DNA of 64,000 nt from assembly GCA_963841065.1 (NCBI GenBank), contig CAWJBI010000040.1:17513-81512 (forward strand), given 5' to 3'. Below, piece after piece: positions 36,821 to 45,580 of the stretch. The notes beneath the pieces are model-generated. The model worked only from the letters and a program-made list of their open reading frames with translations, was not told the origin of the DNA and searched no databases. Origin of the DNA: M0108 sp963841065. Its GTDB lineage: Bacteria; Pseudomonadota; Gammaproteobacteria; Chromatiales; Chromatiaceae. The position numbers were made by a program, and so were the translations under genes. Each line of letters opens with the position of its first letter. Positions within the stretch are counted from its first letter, which is position 1.

Positions 36821-38551
36821 ATGGCGGGCGACCAGGCGATTCGGCCCGACGGTATCGACTACTGGGTAGATGAGCGCCCACCGGCCAGCCTCATTCTCAT
36901 GGTGGCCCTGCAGCAGGTGGCCTTCCTCGGCGCCATCATGGCCTTGCCCGTGGTGCTGGCCCGGCAGGCGGGGCTGGACACGGCGGGCGCGGCGGGGCTG
37001 GTGGCCTTGACCATGGTGGGGGCGGGCATCGGCGTCATGCTCCAGGCGCTCAATCGTGGCGGGATCGGTGTCGGCCTCTTTAGTCCCTTGCATACCTCTG
37101 CGGTGGCCTTTCCCGCCTCCCTGGCGGCGATCCAGATGGGCGGCCTGGGGCTCGCCTTTGGCATGATGTCGGTCGCGGCGGTGGTACAGATGGCCCTGGC
37201 CCGGTTCCTACCCCGGCTGCGTGCCCTCTTTCCGGTGGAAATCGCCGGCCTCATCGTCCTCATTCTGGGCCTTGGGCTTGGTCTGGTCGGCCTGCGCAAT
37301 TTCCTCGCCATCGATACCCCCCAGGCCGGAGATCCTCGCATCCTGCAGGTGGGCCTCCTGACCCTGGCCACCATCATTCTCTTCAACATCTGGGGCCGAG
37401 GGCGGCTGCGCGCCTTTTCCGTCTTCACGGGCCTGGTGGTCGGTCAGTCACTGGCCCTCTGGCTGGGGTTGGTGGATGCGGAGCGCCTGGCGGTCATCAC
37501 TCAGGTACCCCTGTTCGCGGTCCCGCCCGTCGGCCAGTTCGGCTGGGCCTTCGACTGGACCCTGTTGCCAGAATTCCTCCTCGTCGGCCTGGCGCTCTCC
37601 TTCAACTGCTTTGGCGTCCTCACCATAGCCCAGCGTGCCAACAACGCCGGTTGGAAGCGCCCGGACATGGCTGGCATCGGCCGCGGTCTCATGGCCGAGG
37701 GCCTGACCAACGCCGCCTGCTCGCTGATCAACGGGGTCGCCCAGACCGCCAGTGGCGGCGCCCTCGGCCTGGCCCTGGCGACCGGTGTGACCAGTCGTAT
37801 CGTGGGCTTTGCCTTGGGTGGGGTCTTCATCGGCCTCGCTTTCTTCCCCCCCGTGGCCACCCTCTGGACCCTGCTGGCGGCGCCGGTGATCGGGGCCGTA
37901 CTGATGTTCGTCGCCTCCTTCGTCATCCTGGGTGGCATCAAGATCATCACCTCGCGCCTGCTCGACCCGCGCAAGACCGTGACCCTGGGCCTGGCCCTCA
38001 TCGCCGCCATCGGTCACGACACCCTCTTGGTGAATCCGAGCGGTTCCATGGGGATGATCGATACCACGTTGTCCAGCATGGTGGCACTGGCGGTGATCGT
38101 TGCCATCGTGCTCAACGCGGTGTTCCGGCTGGGGGTTCATCAACTCGTGACGCATAGTGTGCGGCTCGACGCCCAATGGCCAACGACAGTCAACAAGCTG
38201 CTGTGGCACCTGGGGCACGAGTGGGGCGCCCGCCCGGAGGTGATGATGCGCCTCGATCATGCTACCCATGAACTACTGGATGCCATCTATGGCCATAGGC
38301 TGCTGGCGGACGAGGGCGATCCCCGCGTGGAACTGGTGGCCCGCTTCGATGAATACCAATGCCAAATCCGCGTCACCTATACCGGTCGCCCCCTGCGCCT
38401 CGCCAAGGAGCGTCCAGACCCCGAGCGGCTGCTGGATGATCAGGATGCCCTGGCCGACCTGGCCAGCTTTTTGATCAGACGCCAGACGGACGGCATCAAG
38501 GCGGAAGTAAACAAGGGTCAATGCACGGTGAGCATGCGCTTTGATGACTGA
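36821..38551 (+). CDS. NCS2-family membrane transporter with soluble C-terminal domain
   Basis: About 576 residues: roughly 12 membrane segments of the NCS2 (xanthine/uracil permease, SLC23-like) fold occupy residues 20-440, including FNCFGVLTIAQRANNAG and GVAQTASGGALGLALATGVTSR. A soluble tail of about 120 residues follows (from LGHEWGARPEVMMRLDHATHEL), looking like a degenerate HATPase/anti-sigma-type regulatory domain. Typical NCS2 permeases lack such a tail. The gene begins 2 nt after a carbonic anhydrase, so the substrate could be bicarbonate rather than a nucleobase; this is not shown by the sequence. The frame is intact. Confidence 0.75.
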   Translation: MAGDQAIRPDGIDYWVDERPPASLILMVALQQVAFLGAIMALPVVLARQAGLDTAGAAGLVALTMVGAGIGVMLQALNRGGIGVGLFSPLHTSAVAFPASLAAIQMGGLGLAFGMMSVAAVVQMALARFLPRLRALFPVEIAGLIVLILGLGLGLVGLRNFLAIDTPQAGDPRILQVGLLTLATIILFNIWGRGRLRAFSVFTGLVVGQSLALWLGLVDAERLAVITQVPLFAVPPVGQFGWAFDWTLLPEFLLVGLALSFNCFGVLTIAQRANNAGWKRPDMAGIGRGLMAEGLTNAACSLINGVAQTASGGALGLALATGVTSRIVGFALGGVFIGLAFFPPVATLWTLLAAPVIGAVLMFVASFVILGGIKIITSRLLDPRKTVTLGLALIAAIGHDTLLVNPSGSMGMIDTTLSSMVALAVIVAIVLNAVFRLGVHQLVTHSVRLDAQWPTTVNKLLWHLGHEWGARPEVMMRLDHATHELLDAIYGHRLLADEGDPRVELVARFDEYQCQIRVTYTGRPLRLAKERPDPERLLDDQDALADLASFLIRRQTDGIKAEVNKGQCTVSMRFDD

Positions 38552-38686
38552 GGCGCGTCGTTTGGCCTTGATTAACGGCCTGATAGGGCTCCCGGTGTCA
38601 GGATAGATGTCGCCCTCCCTCTGGGGACTGAAGGGTGAACATGGGGGCATCACCTCACACGGAAGGAGGAAGGGCGGGGACGAGGA

Positions 38687-39154
38687 TCAGCCCTTGATGA
38701 GTCTCTGGTCCAAACGCAAAGGTTCAGGGGCAGCGACCAGCACGGCGGCGTATTCGGGATGGGCTGGGTTCAACAAGAGGTTGCGTTCGCCCGGAGTCAC
38801 CGCGCTCGGAACGGACAAGGCGACGGAGACGGACTCCGCGATCCAGCGGTCGCCGATCGCTTGCGTGGCTGCGGGTGCCGGCCAGGCGGCCCAGTCCGGC
38901 GGAAGGTCGATCCAGGACTCGCACGCAATGATGACCCGCGGGGCGACATCCACGGCGAAATACCGCCAGTGTCCTCGCAGCACCGCTTCCGCCTCCAGAT
39001 GGACCAGCAGTTCCAGCTGTGCCAGGGATAGGGACTGAGCCGTATAAACGACCGCGACACCTGGCGAATTCCAGCGCCCACCGTAGAGACGCGCCCCTTC
39101 TCCGCTGAAGGCCGCCTCCAGATAGTCCTCGTCAACGAGACGGAAGCACCTCAA
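38687..39154 (-). CDS. RES-domain toxin
   Basis: Toxin of the Xre-RES type II system; characterised members deplete NAD+. The 155 residues start MRCFRLVDEDYLEAAFSGEGA and carry the Arg-Glu-Ser region in GGRWNSPGVAVVYTAQSLSLAQLE, LVHLEAE, and NLLLNPAHPEYA near the end. It overlaps the antitoxin by 4 nt, as expected for a translationally coupled pair. The frame is intact. Confidence 0.88.
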   Translation of the reverse strand: MRCFRLVDEDYLEAAFSGEGARLYGGRWNSPGVAVVYTAQSLSLAQLELLVHLEAEAVLRGHWRYFAVDVAPRVIIACESWIDLPPDWAAWPAPAATQAIGDRWIAESVSVALSVPSAVTPGERNLLLNPAHPEYAAVLVAAPEPLRLDQRLIKG

Positions 39155-39594
39155 GAGAAGACGCCGTGACGCAACCGACCGATGAGGTGCTCCACCTCGC
39201 GCGCCCCGACCTCGGTGTCCGCGTATGCCAAGGGCGTCTGTCCCGCCAGCGCCGCCTTAGGCGACTTCAGCCAGTCGCGGGCCCGATCGCCGTCGCGCAG
39301 CATCTGGGTCGCCAGGGCGAACAGACGCTCGATCCGCAGCACCCGTTCGGACTCGGTCGGCCCGAGCCGTCCAGCCTGTCTGCGGCGCGCCAGGGTACGC
39401 CCCGGGATCCCGGCGAGACTGGCCGCCTCCTGAAGCGACATCCCCAACCGGTCCCGCAAGGCCTCCAATTCCGGAAAGGGGAAGCCGGCGCGGACCCGCT
39501 CGACCAGTGACTCGGTCGGGGCCTGCAATACGCCAAGGTAATCACCGGGCTGGTCGGCCACCCTCGCCTCTTTGAGCATTGTGATCCGCGCCAT
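39151..39594 (-). CDS. Xre/MbcA/ParS-type antitoxin of the RES system
   Basis: About 147 residues with an N-terminal DUF-like region and a helix-turn-helix at about 35-65 (LRDRLGMSLQEAASLAGIPGRTLARRR), ending with the MbcA/ParS C-terminal domain (ALATQMLRDGDRARDWLKSPKAALAGQTPLAYADTEVGAREV). ATG 39594 is preceded by a strong purine run (GGGGGG); longer in-frame starts reach 39690. It precedes and overlaps the toxin and should autoregulate the pair. The frame is intact. Confidence 0.87.
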   Translation of the reverse strand: MARITMLKEARVADQPGDYLGVLQAPTESLVERVRAGFPFPELEALRDRLGMSLQEAASLAGIPGRTLARRRQAGRLGPTESERVLRIERLFALATQMLRDGDRARDWLKSPKAALAGQTPLAYADTEVGAREVEHLIGRLRHGVFS

Positions 39595-39730
39595 CGCCAC
39601 ACCCCCCGCATCAACAAAGCCATATGGCATCATCATAGACGCCACCTGGCACACAGGCAAGCCGATGTGATCCGGATGACCCGGTGCCAAGGCCCGTTCG
39701 TTCCCCGGGGCCGGCCCCCGTTCCTAACGC

Positions 39731-39845
39731 CTCCTCCAATCGCTGACAGAGGGTGCGCAGGATTTTGTGCGGGAAAAGTACTTGTCCTCGGCCTCGATCA
39801 GGGTCCAGGGGGCGATGCCGCCGTGTCAGCCAGGGGGGGCGGGGG
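39731..39845 (-). pseudogene. Polyphosphate kinase 2-like C-terminal scrap
   Basis: Reading the minus strand with one frame change gives IAPWTLIEAEDKYFSR then KILRTLCQRLEEAL, which resembles the end of PPK2/polyphosphate-AMP phosphotransferase proteins (APW, EA-DK, R-K-L-R). Nothing of the rest of the gene is present. The surrounding 39595-39863 stretch has no other recognisable content. The fragment is short, so the call is tentative. Confidence 0.35.
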
Positions 39846-39863
39846 TTAAGCCTACCCATCGCT

Positions 39864-40160
39864 CTATTCGTCATCGCCCAATTCCGGGTCCCAGCCCTTG
39901 GCGCGGGCCGTCTGAATGGCCCGATCGTAGAGTTCAGCGTGACGCTTTTGCAGTTCGGGTGGCAGGCGGCTGGGCAGATTGTGGTACTTGTCCCATTCGT
40001 TCTGGACCTCTTCCATAAGGCCCTGCATGCGGCCAATATCCCAGCCTCTGCCATCTTCTGTTTCCGGGATAAGACCAAACAGCCAGCCGTCCAACACAAT
40101 GCGGCCCAACTGGGTCATGCCATGGTTGTCGTTGTGGAGACCTGCATAAACACTCGCCAT
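39864..40160 (-). CDS. Conserved-looking small protein downstream of cbbO, unknown function
   Basis: 98 residues, acidic at the C-terminus (ends WDPELGDDE), with Trp- and Glu-rich helices (MQGLMEEVQNEWDKYHNLPS) and no signal peptide or membrane segment. The ATG follows AGGAA by about 7 nt and lies 9 nt after the cbbO stop on the same strand, so it is the fifth gene of cbbL-S-Q-O. I do not recognise a family. The context suggests a role in RuBisCO activation or assembly, but this is not shown. Confidence 0.7.
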   Translation of the reverse strand: MASVYAGLHNDNHGMTQLGRIVLDGWLFGLIPETEDGRGWDIGRMQGLMEEVQNEWDKYHNLPSRLPPELQKRHAELYDRAIQTARAKGWDPELGDDE

Positions 40161-40169
40161 CTTGGGTTC

Positions 40170-42527
40170 CTATCGGGTGAGGCCGGCATAGAGCAGCGGC
40201 AGTTTTTCGGGCAGTCGCTGCACATGATCCACCACCATGTAGTTGTTCTGGCCAAAAATCCGGGAGACGTAATTATCCGCGCGCGGGTCCAGGCTCATGC
40301 AGTAGGTGGTAACGCCTAGCTTAGCGACTTCCTCCACCGCTTTTTTGGTGTCATAGCGCAGGTACTGAGGATCACGCACATCCACGTCCGCGGGCTCGCC
40401 GTCGGTGATGACGATGAGCAGCTTTTTCGCCGAGCGTTGCAACTGAAGATGATGGCCAGCATGCCGGATAGCGGCCCCCATGCGGGTGGAGAGCTGGCCG
40501 GTCATGCCCGCCAACTTAGCCTTGGGTGTTTCGTCCCAGTGCTGATCGAAGTCCTTGAAACGGTAATACTCGACATCGTGGCGGCCATCGGAGCAAAAAC
40601 CATGGATGGCAAAGGGGTCGCCGACCTTGTTGATGGCATCGGCTAACAGCACACAGGCTTGCTGGGTGAGTTCGCGTACCGAGTACTCCTGGTCCTGTAC
40701 TTTTTCGTTGGTGGATTCGGACAGATCCAGCAGTACCAGGATCGAAAAGTCGCGGGTCTTGCGCACGCTGCGCATCATGATGCGCGGGTCGGGCTGGTTG
40801 CCAAGGCGGATGTCGATGAGGCTGGCGATGGCGGCGTTGATGTCGATCTCATCGCCATCTTCCAACCTGCGGATACGCTGCACCCCTTGGGGTTGCATGG
40901 CATCGAGCAGGAACTTCATACGATGGATCTCGCGCTTGTATTGGGCGGTGATGGCATCGATGACCTGCAGATCGCCGGCCTTGGCACGCTTTTCCAGCAC
41001 CGTGGCCCAGGCCGGGCGTTCGAGCTGGATCTGGTAATCCCACTCGGAATAATGGAAGGGATCAGACACCGGCTCAAGGCCCTCCAGCTCGTTGAAGGAC
41101 TTGCCGCCACTTTCGTCGCCGATGTTCTCGTAGGGGAACAGCTCCGTGCCCAGCACCCAGATTTCCTGAGCGTCATCCCCGGCCGTCTCGACGTCAATCT
41201 CGTTGGCCATCTCCATCACGTTGACGTACTTGCGCACCTGCTTGATGGACTCGTAGCCGGCGTTGGCGGCCTTGTTGAAATCAAATTCCTCGAATTCCCA
41301 AAAATAGCGGTTGTCATCGCGATAGGGAGCGGAGAGCAGATCGGTGCGCGCATTGAAGGGGATCCGCCGCTGCATCAGGCTGTGGGCCAGAGTGACGCCG
41401 ATTTCCCAGGAGGTGTGGTTGTTGTCGAGCTTATCTTGAGCCAGCGCGAACAGGGCGCGGGCTTCGAGTATCCAAGGGTCGCCATCCTGATAGGTCTCGT
41501 CCAGCAGGGCGCGCGCCAGCCGGTTGAGGTAGTCGCCAACACTGCTTTTCATCTCGGGGGTGGCGAGGTGCAGCTTGCTCCAGAGTTGCTTCAGGCCGGG
41601 AAAGCGCCGGATCGACAGGGCTTCCACGCGCGCATCCTCGATCACACCGATGACCGCCATCTGCATCGGGCTGAGGGCCTCGGCGGAGATGGGCTGGCGG
41701 GTCTCGACCAGGTGGGCGGCGCAATGGGCGGCGGTGGCGCGGTAAAGCTTCAGACCCGAAACCGGCTCCTGGCCCTCCGGGGCGAAATCATCGAAGGCAT
41801 CCGGCAGATGCAGCAGGTAATCCTCGATATAGGGTCGATAACCTTCGCGGGTCTCGAAATCGCCCGCGGTGGGGCGCATGAAGAAATCCCGTGCCCAGAG
41901 GGCGCGCAGGTACATATTGATGCGCCGCTGCACGTCCACCAGCAGGGTGCCCTTGCGCTCCTTCTGCAGCATCGCCAGCGACTCCTTGGACTCGATGCTG
42001 AAGTACTTGATCTGCTCCTCGTAGTTGGTGCGGTGGGCGTGGGCGCCCCACATGGCCCAGCGGCGCAGGCCGCCGAGCGTCAGTTGCTGTAACAGGACTT
42101 CCAGCTTGTTGAGCATCGGACGCACGCCACGCGGCGCCTGGGCGATCAGGGTATTGATAAATTGCAGATAGTTGAGGAATAGCTGGGCGTCACCCAGCCG
42201 GTGGGCGGCGCTGGGTGCCGTCGCGAGCAGCAGTTCGATCACCGCGCCCGAGGTTCTGGAGGCGAGCGCCAGGGACGCGGCGGCGAGGTCGCCCACCACA
42301 TCCTCGCCAATCTCCTTGGCCACCAGGGGTACTTCCACAATCCAGGCCTCGACCAGGGCATCGCCCTTGCCGAGTCCGCGGATCGCGGAAGCGCCCTTCA
42401 GGTAATTATCCAGCCCGCGGGGCGAGAACACCTTGGTCGCCTCGTGCCAATTGGCCTGCAACGCCTCCTGGCTGTGGGGTGACAGGTCCTCCAGGAGTTC
42501 GGCATAGTCAGCGAGATTGATCGACAT
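40170..42527 (-). CDS. cbbO: RuBisCO activase component CbbO (VWA domain)
   Basis: Adaptor of the CbbQO activase that uses ATP hydrolysis by CbbQ to remove inhibitory sugar phosphates from form I RuBisCO. The 785 residues begin with a long helical region and end with a von Willebrand A domain (about 590-770) whose metal-dependent adhesion site reads DLSES, with LSTRMGAAIRHAGHHL and VITDGEPAD downstream. The length fits the family. The frame is intact and it follows cbbQ by 67 nt. Confidence 0.95.
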   Translation of the reverse strand: MSINLADYAELLEDLSPHSQEALQANWHEATKVFSPRGLDNYLKGASAIRGLGKGDALVEAWIVEVPLVAKEIGEDVVGDLAAASLALASRTSGAVIELLLATAPSAAHRLGDAQLFLNYLQFINTLIAQAPRGVRPMLNKLEVLLQQLTLGGLRRWAMWGAHAHRTNYEEQIKYFSIESKESLAMLQKERKGTLLVDVQRRINMYLRALWARDFFMRPTAGDFETREGYRPYIEDYLLHLPDAFDDFAPEGQEPVSGLKLYRATAAHCAAHLVETRQPISAEALSPMQMAVIGVIEDARVEALSIRRFPGLKQLWSKLHLATPEMKSSVGDYLNRLARALLDETYQDGDPWILEARALFALAQDKLDNNHTSWEIGVTLAHSLMQRRIPFNARTDLLSAPYRDDNRYFWEFEEFDFNKAANAGYESIKQVRKYVNVMEMANEIDVETAGDDAQEIWVLGTELFPYENIGDESGGKSFNELEGLEPVSDPFHYSEWDYQIQLERPAWATVLEKRAKAGDLQVIDAITAQYKREIHRMKFLLDAMQPQGVQRIRRLEDGDEIDINAAIASLIDIRLGNQPDPRIMMRSVRKTRDFSILVLLDLSESTNEKVQDQEYSVRELTQQACVLLADAINKVGDPFAIHGFCSDGRHDVEYYRFKDFDQHWDETPKAKLAGMTGQLSTRMGAAIRHAGHHLQLQRSAKKLLIVITDGEPADVDVRDPQYLRYDTKKAVEEVAKLGVTTYCMSLDPRADNYVSRIFGQNNYMVVDHVQRLPEKLPLLYAGLTR

Positions 42528-42594
42528 GGTTCACCTCGGCAAGCAGGGTTGTCGGATTAGGCGAGGCCAAACCGATCAACCAACCGCCAACTCA

Positions 42595-43397
42595 TCAGAA
42601 GAAGGTCGTGACCGCCGCGTCCAGGGCATCGCGCATATCCGGATCATCGGTGATGGGGCGCACCAGGGCGACGCGGCAGGCAGCCTCCGGCTTCACCCCC
42701 TTGGCGATCAGGCTGCCGGCGTAAATCAACATCCGGGTAGAGAGTCCTTCGTCCAGGCCGTGGCCCTTGAGGTTGCGCGAACGCTCGGCGATCGACACCA
42801 GCTTGCCGGCCACCGCCGCGTCAATCCCGGATTCGTGCATGACGATTTCGGTTTCTATCGCGTGCTCGGGATAGGTGAAGTCCAAACCCCCGAAACGTTG
42901 TTTAGTGGACTGCTTCAGATCCTTCATCAGCGACTGATAGCCGGGATTGTAGGAAATGACAACTGAAAATCGGGGTGAGCGTGGACTAGCTCGCCCTTTT
43001 TCTCCAGCGGCAGCACCCGGCGATTATCCGTCAAGGGGTGAATAACCACCGTGGTGTCCTGGCGCGCCTCGACCACTTCGTCGAGATACACGATGGCGCC
43101 GTGGCGGGCGCCGATGGCCAAGGGACCGTCCTGCCATTCGGTGCCCTGGGCGGAGAGCAGAAAGCGGCCGACCAGGTCGCTGGCGGTCATGTCTTCGTTA
43201 CAGGCCACGGTGATCAGGGGCTTGCCGAGCCGATAGGCCATGTATTCGACGAAGCGGGTCTTGCCGCAGCCGGTCGGGCCCTTCAGCATCATGGGCATGC
43301 GGACGGAATAGGCGGCCTCGAACAGTTCCACCTCGTCGGCGACGGCGCGGTAGTAGGGTTCCTGGGGGATGCGGTATTGATCGACAATGTTGCTCAT
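42595..43397 (-). CDS. cbbQ: RuBisCO activase AAA+ ATPase CbbQ (one frameshift)
   Basis: MoxR-type AAA+ ATPase that works with CbbO. ATG 43397 follows GGGAG. The N-terminal part has Walker A GPTGCGKTRFVEYMA, Walker B AIVYLDEVVEA, and continues HPLTDNRRVLPLEKKGE. Near 42958 one base appears missing: the frame that reads VVISYNPGYQSLMKDLK resumes the family to the end (RPITDDPDMRDALDAAV). Joined, about 267 residues. It sits between cbbS and cbbO, the arrangement of the form IAq RuBisCO type. Confidence 0.93.
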
Positions 43398-43500
43398 GAG
43401 GGACTCCCGGGTGACTACGCAGATTTGTCCACGAATGACGCCTAAACAACCCGCCGCGCCATTCGTTGGCAAATCAGGGTCGACAAACCCATGCCGACCG

Positions 43501-43537
43501 ACAAAACGCCCCCGTCACGTTTCCACGCGGCGGGGGC
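43501..43537 (-). terminator. Attenuator-like hairpin between cbbS and cbbQ
   Basis: On the minus strand a 7-bp stem (GCCCCCG with CGGGGGC, inner CGT/ACG) is followed by GTTTTGT, about 25 nt after the cbbS stop. A partial terminator here would make far more RuBisCO than activase mRNA. Confidence 0.55.
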
Positions 43538-43562
43538 CCTTGGGCTGTCAAGCGTGGCGCGC

Positions 43563-43919
43563 TTAAACGGTCTTGCCGCGGAAGATGACCATGGCCGCGC
43601 CTTGCGACTGCTTGAAGTTATCGTAGCCGACCAGCCGCACATGGTTATTGGGGTTGGCCTTGTGGCAAGCCTCGGCCTCGGCCAGCACCAGATCCACGTC
43701 GGTTTCGCCGAACATCGGCAGTTTCCACATGTACCAGTAGGAGTCCATCAGGTACTCGGGCTCGATGTGCTCGATGGACGGGTTCCAGCCCTTCTTCACC
43801 AGGTACTCGACCTGCTGCTTGATGCTGGCCGCGTCCATGGCCGGCAGGTAGGAGAAGGTCTCGAATTTGCGGCTGGCGGGATCGCTCAAGCGGCTTTTGT
43901 AATCCAAAACTTCAGACAT
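43563..43919 (-). CDS. cbbS: RuBisCO small subunit, form IA
   Basis: Small subunit of form I RuBisCO, four dimers of which cap the L8 core at each end. The 118 residues start MSEVLDYKSRLSDPASRKFETFSYLPAM and include the conserved YLVKKGWNPSIEHIEPE and YWYMWKLPMFGE segments. The frame is intact. It lies 85 nt downstream of cbbL. Confidence 0.97.
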   Translation of the reverse strand: MSEVLDYKSRLSDPASRKFETFSYLPAMDAASIKQQVEYLVKKGWNPSIEHIEPEYLMDSYWYMWKLPMFGETDVDLVLAEAEACHKANPNNHVRLVGYDNFKQSQGAAMVIFRGKTV

Positions 43920-44003
43920 TTCACTTCCTCTTCAATTGGGTATCGATACCCCCGGAGCGGCGGTGCCGCGCATCCGGGAGGTCATGGCATCAAAGGCACC
44001 AGG

Positions 44004-45426
44004 TCACTTGTGGGACACGTCCAGCTTGTCGACGGTGTCGAACTCGAACTTGATCTCTTTCCAGGTTTCCATGGCGATCTTGAGTTCCGGGCTGTGCGCG
44101 GCGGCGGCGGTCAGGATGTCCTTGCCTTCCTTCTCGATGGCACGGCCCTGGTTGCGGGCTTGGACACAGGCTTCCAGCGCGACGCGGTTGGCGGCGGCGC
44201 CGGCAGCGTTGCCCCAGGGGTGGCCCAGTGTGCCACCACCGAACTGCAGGACGGAGTCATCGCCGAAGATGGAGACCAGGGCGGGCATGTGCCAGACGTG
44301 GATACCACCGGACGCAACCGGAATCACGCCGGGCATGGAGCCCCAGTCCTGATCAAAGAAGAGGCCGCGTGAACGATCTTCCTTGATGAACTTGTCACGC
44401 ATGGTGTCGATCCAGCCCAGGGTCGCCTCGCGGTCGCCTTCCAGCTTGCCCACCACGGTACCGGAGTGCAGGTGGTCGCCACCGGACAGACGCAGCACCT
44501 TGGTCAGGACGCGGAAGTGAATACCATGGTGCGGGTTGCGGTCGAGCACGGCGTGCATGGCGCGGTGGATGTGCAACAACATGCCGTTATTGCGGCACCA
44601 GTTGGCCAGACCCGTGTTGGCGGTCAGGCCGCCGGTCAGGTAGTCATGCATGATGATGGGGGCGCCGATTTCCTTGGCGAACTCGGCCCGCTTGTACATC
44701 TCTTCCGGCGTCGGGGCGGTGACGTTCAGGTAGTGACCCTTGCGCTCGCCGGTTTCGCGTTCGGCTTTCAGCGTGGCTTCGTGGACGAAGGAGAAACGGT
44801 CACGCCAACGCATGAAGGGCTGGCTGTTGACGTTCTCGTCGTCCTTGGTGAAGTCCAGACCACCGCGCAGGCACTCGTACACGGCGCGGCCGTAGTTCTT
44901 AGCGGACAGACCCAGCTTCGGCTTGATGGTGCAGCCCAGCAGCGGACGGCCGTACTTGTTCATGCGGTCACGCTCGACCTGGATGCCGGCCGGCGGGCCG
45001 CCGCAGGTCTTGACGTAGGCGATCGGGAAGCGAATGTCTTCCAGACGCAGGGCGCGCAGGGCCTTGAAGCCGAACACGTTGCCGACCAGCGAGGTCAGCA
45101 CGTTAACCATCGGAGCCCTCTTCGAACAGGTCGATCGGGTAGGCGACAAAGGCGTAGAAGCAGGTGTCGTCGCCCGGCACGTCTTCGATGCGATAGGCGC
45201 GGCCCTTGTAATAGTCCAGGTCAGTCAGCAGATCGGTCCACACCGTGGTCCAGGTGCCGGTGGAGGATTCGGCGGCCACGGCGGCGGCGACTTCTTCACG
45301 CGGCACGCCCGGCTGTGGAGTAACCTTGAAACAGGCGAGGATGTCGGTATCCAGCGGGGTGTAGTCCGGAGTCCAGTAGGTCTGGCGATATTCCTTCACG
45401 CCAGCGTTATAGGTCTTCACAGCCAT
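44004..45426 (-). CDS. cbbL: RuBisCO large subunit, form IA (one frameshift)
   Basis: Catalytic subunit of ribulose-1,5-bisphosphate carboxylase, the CO2-fixing step. Starts MAVKTYNAGVKEYRQTYWTP with TAGGAGCG just upstream. Catalytic and metal residues are present: TIKPKLGLS, the carbamylated Lys in GGLDFTKDDENVN, HIHRAMH and the loop-6 region near DHLHSGTVVGKLEGD. One indel near 45113 splits LFEEGS and MVNVLTSL. Total about 473 residues, normal. Gene order with cbbS, cbbQ and cbbO marks it as form IAq, a non-carboxysomal RuBisCO. Confidence 0.97.
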
Positions 45427-45527
45427 GGTTCGCTCCTAAAGAGTCAGTGGATCAGTGGTGCGCGCGCGCCGACCTTAGGCTTGGGCAAGTCAGGCGTCGA
45501 TGCGCGACCTGGTTGACTATAAGGCTA

Positions 45528-45555
45528 TTAAGATATAAATAACAATAATATCTAA
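45528..45555. promoter_or_regulatory. Candidate CbbR operator between cbbL and cbbR
   Basis: An interrupted inverted repeat, TTAAGATAT (45528-45536) and ATATCTAA (45548-45555) around 11 nt, lies in the AT-rich core of the 154-bp divergent region. LysR-type regulators such as CbbR bind partly symmetrical T/A sites in this position. Confidence 0.5.
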
Positions 45556-45580
45556 ATATGCTTAGCATTAACTCCTGCAT

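Noticed and set aside
40659..42092. Long open frame opposite cbbO (477 codons)
   Set aside because: Antisense shadow; no family features, and cbbO is intact on the minus strand.
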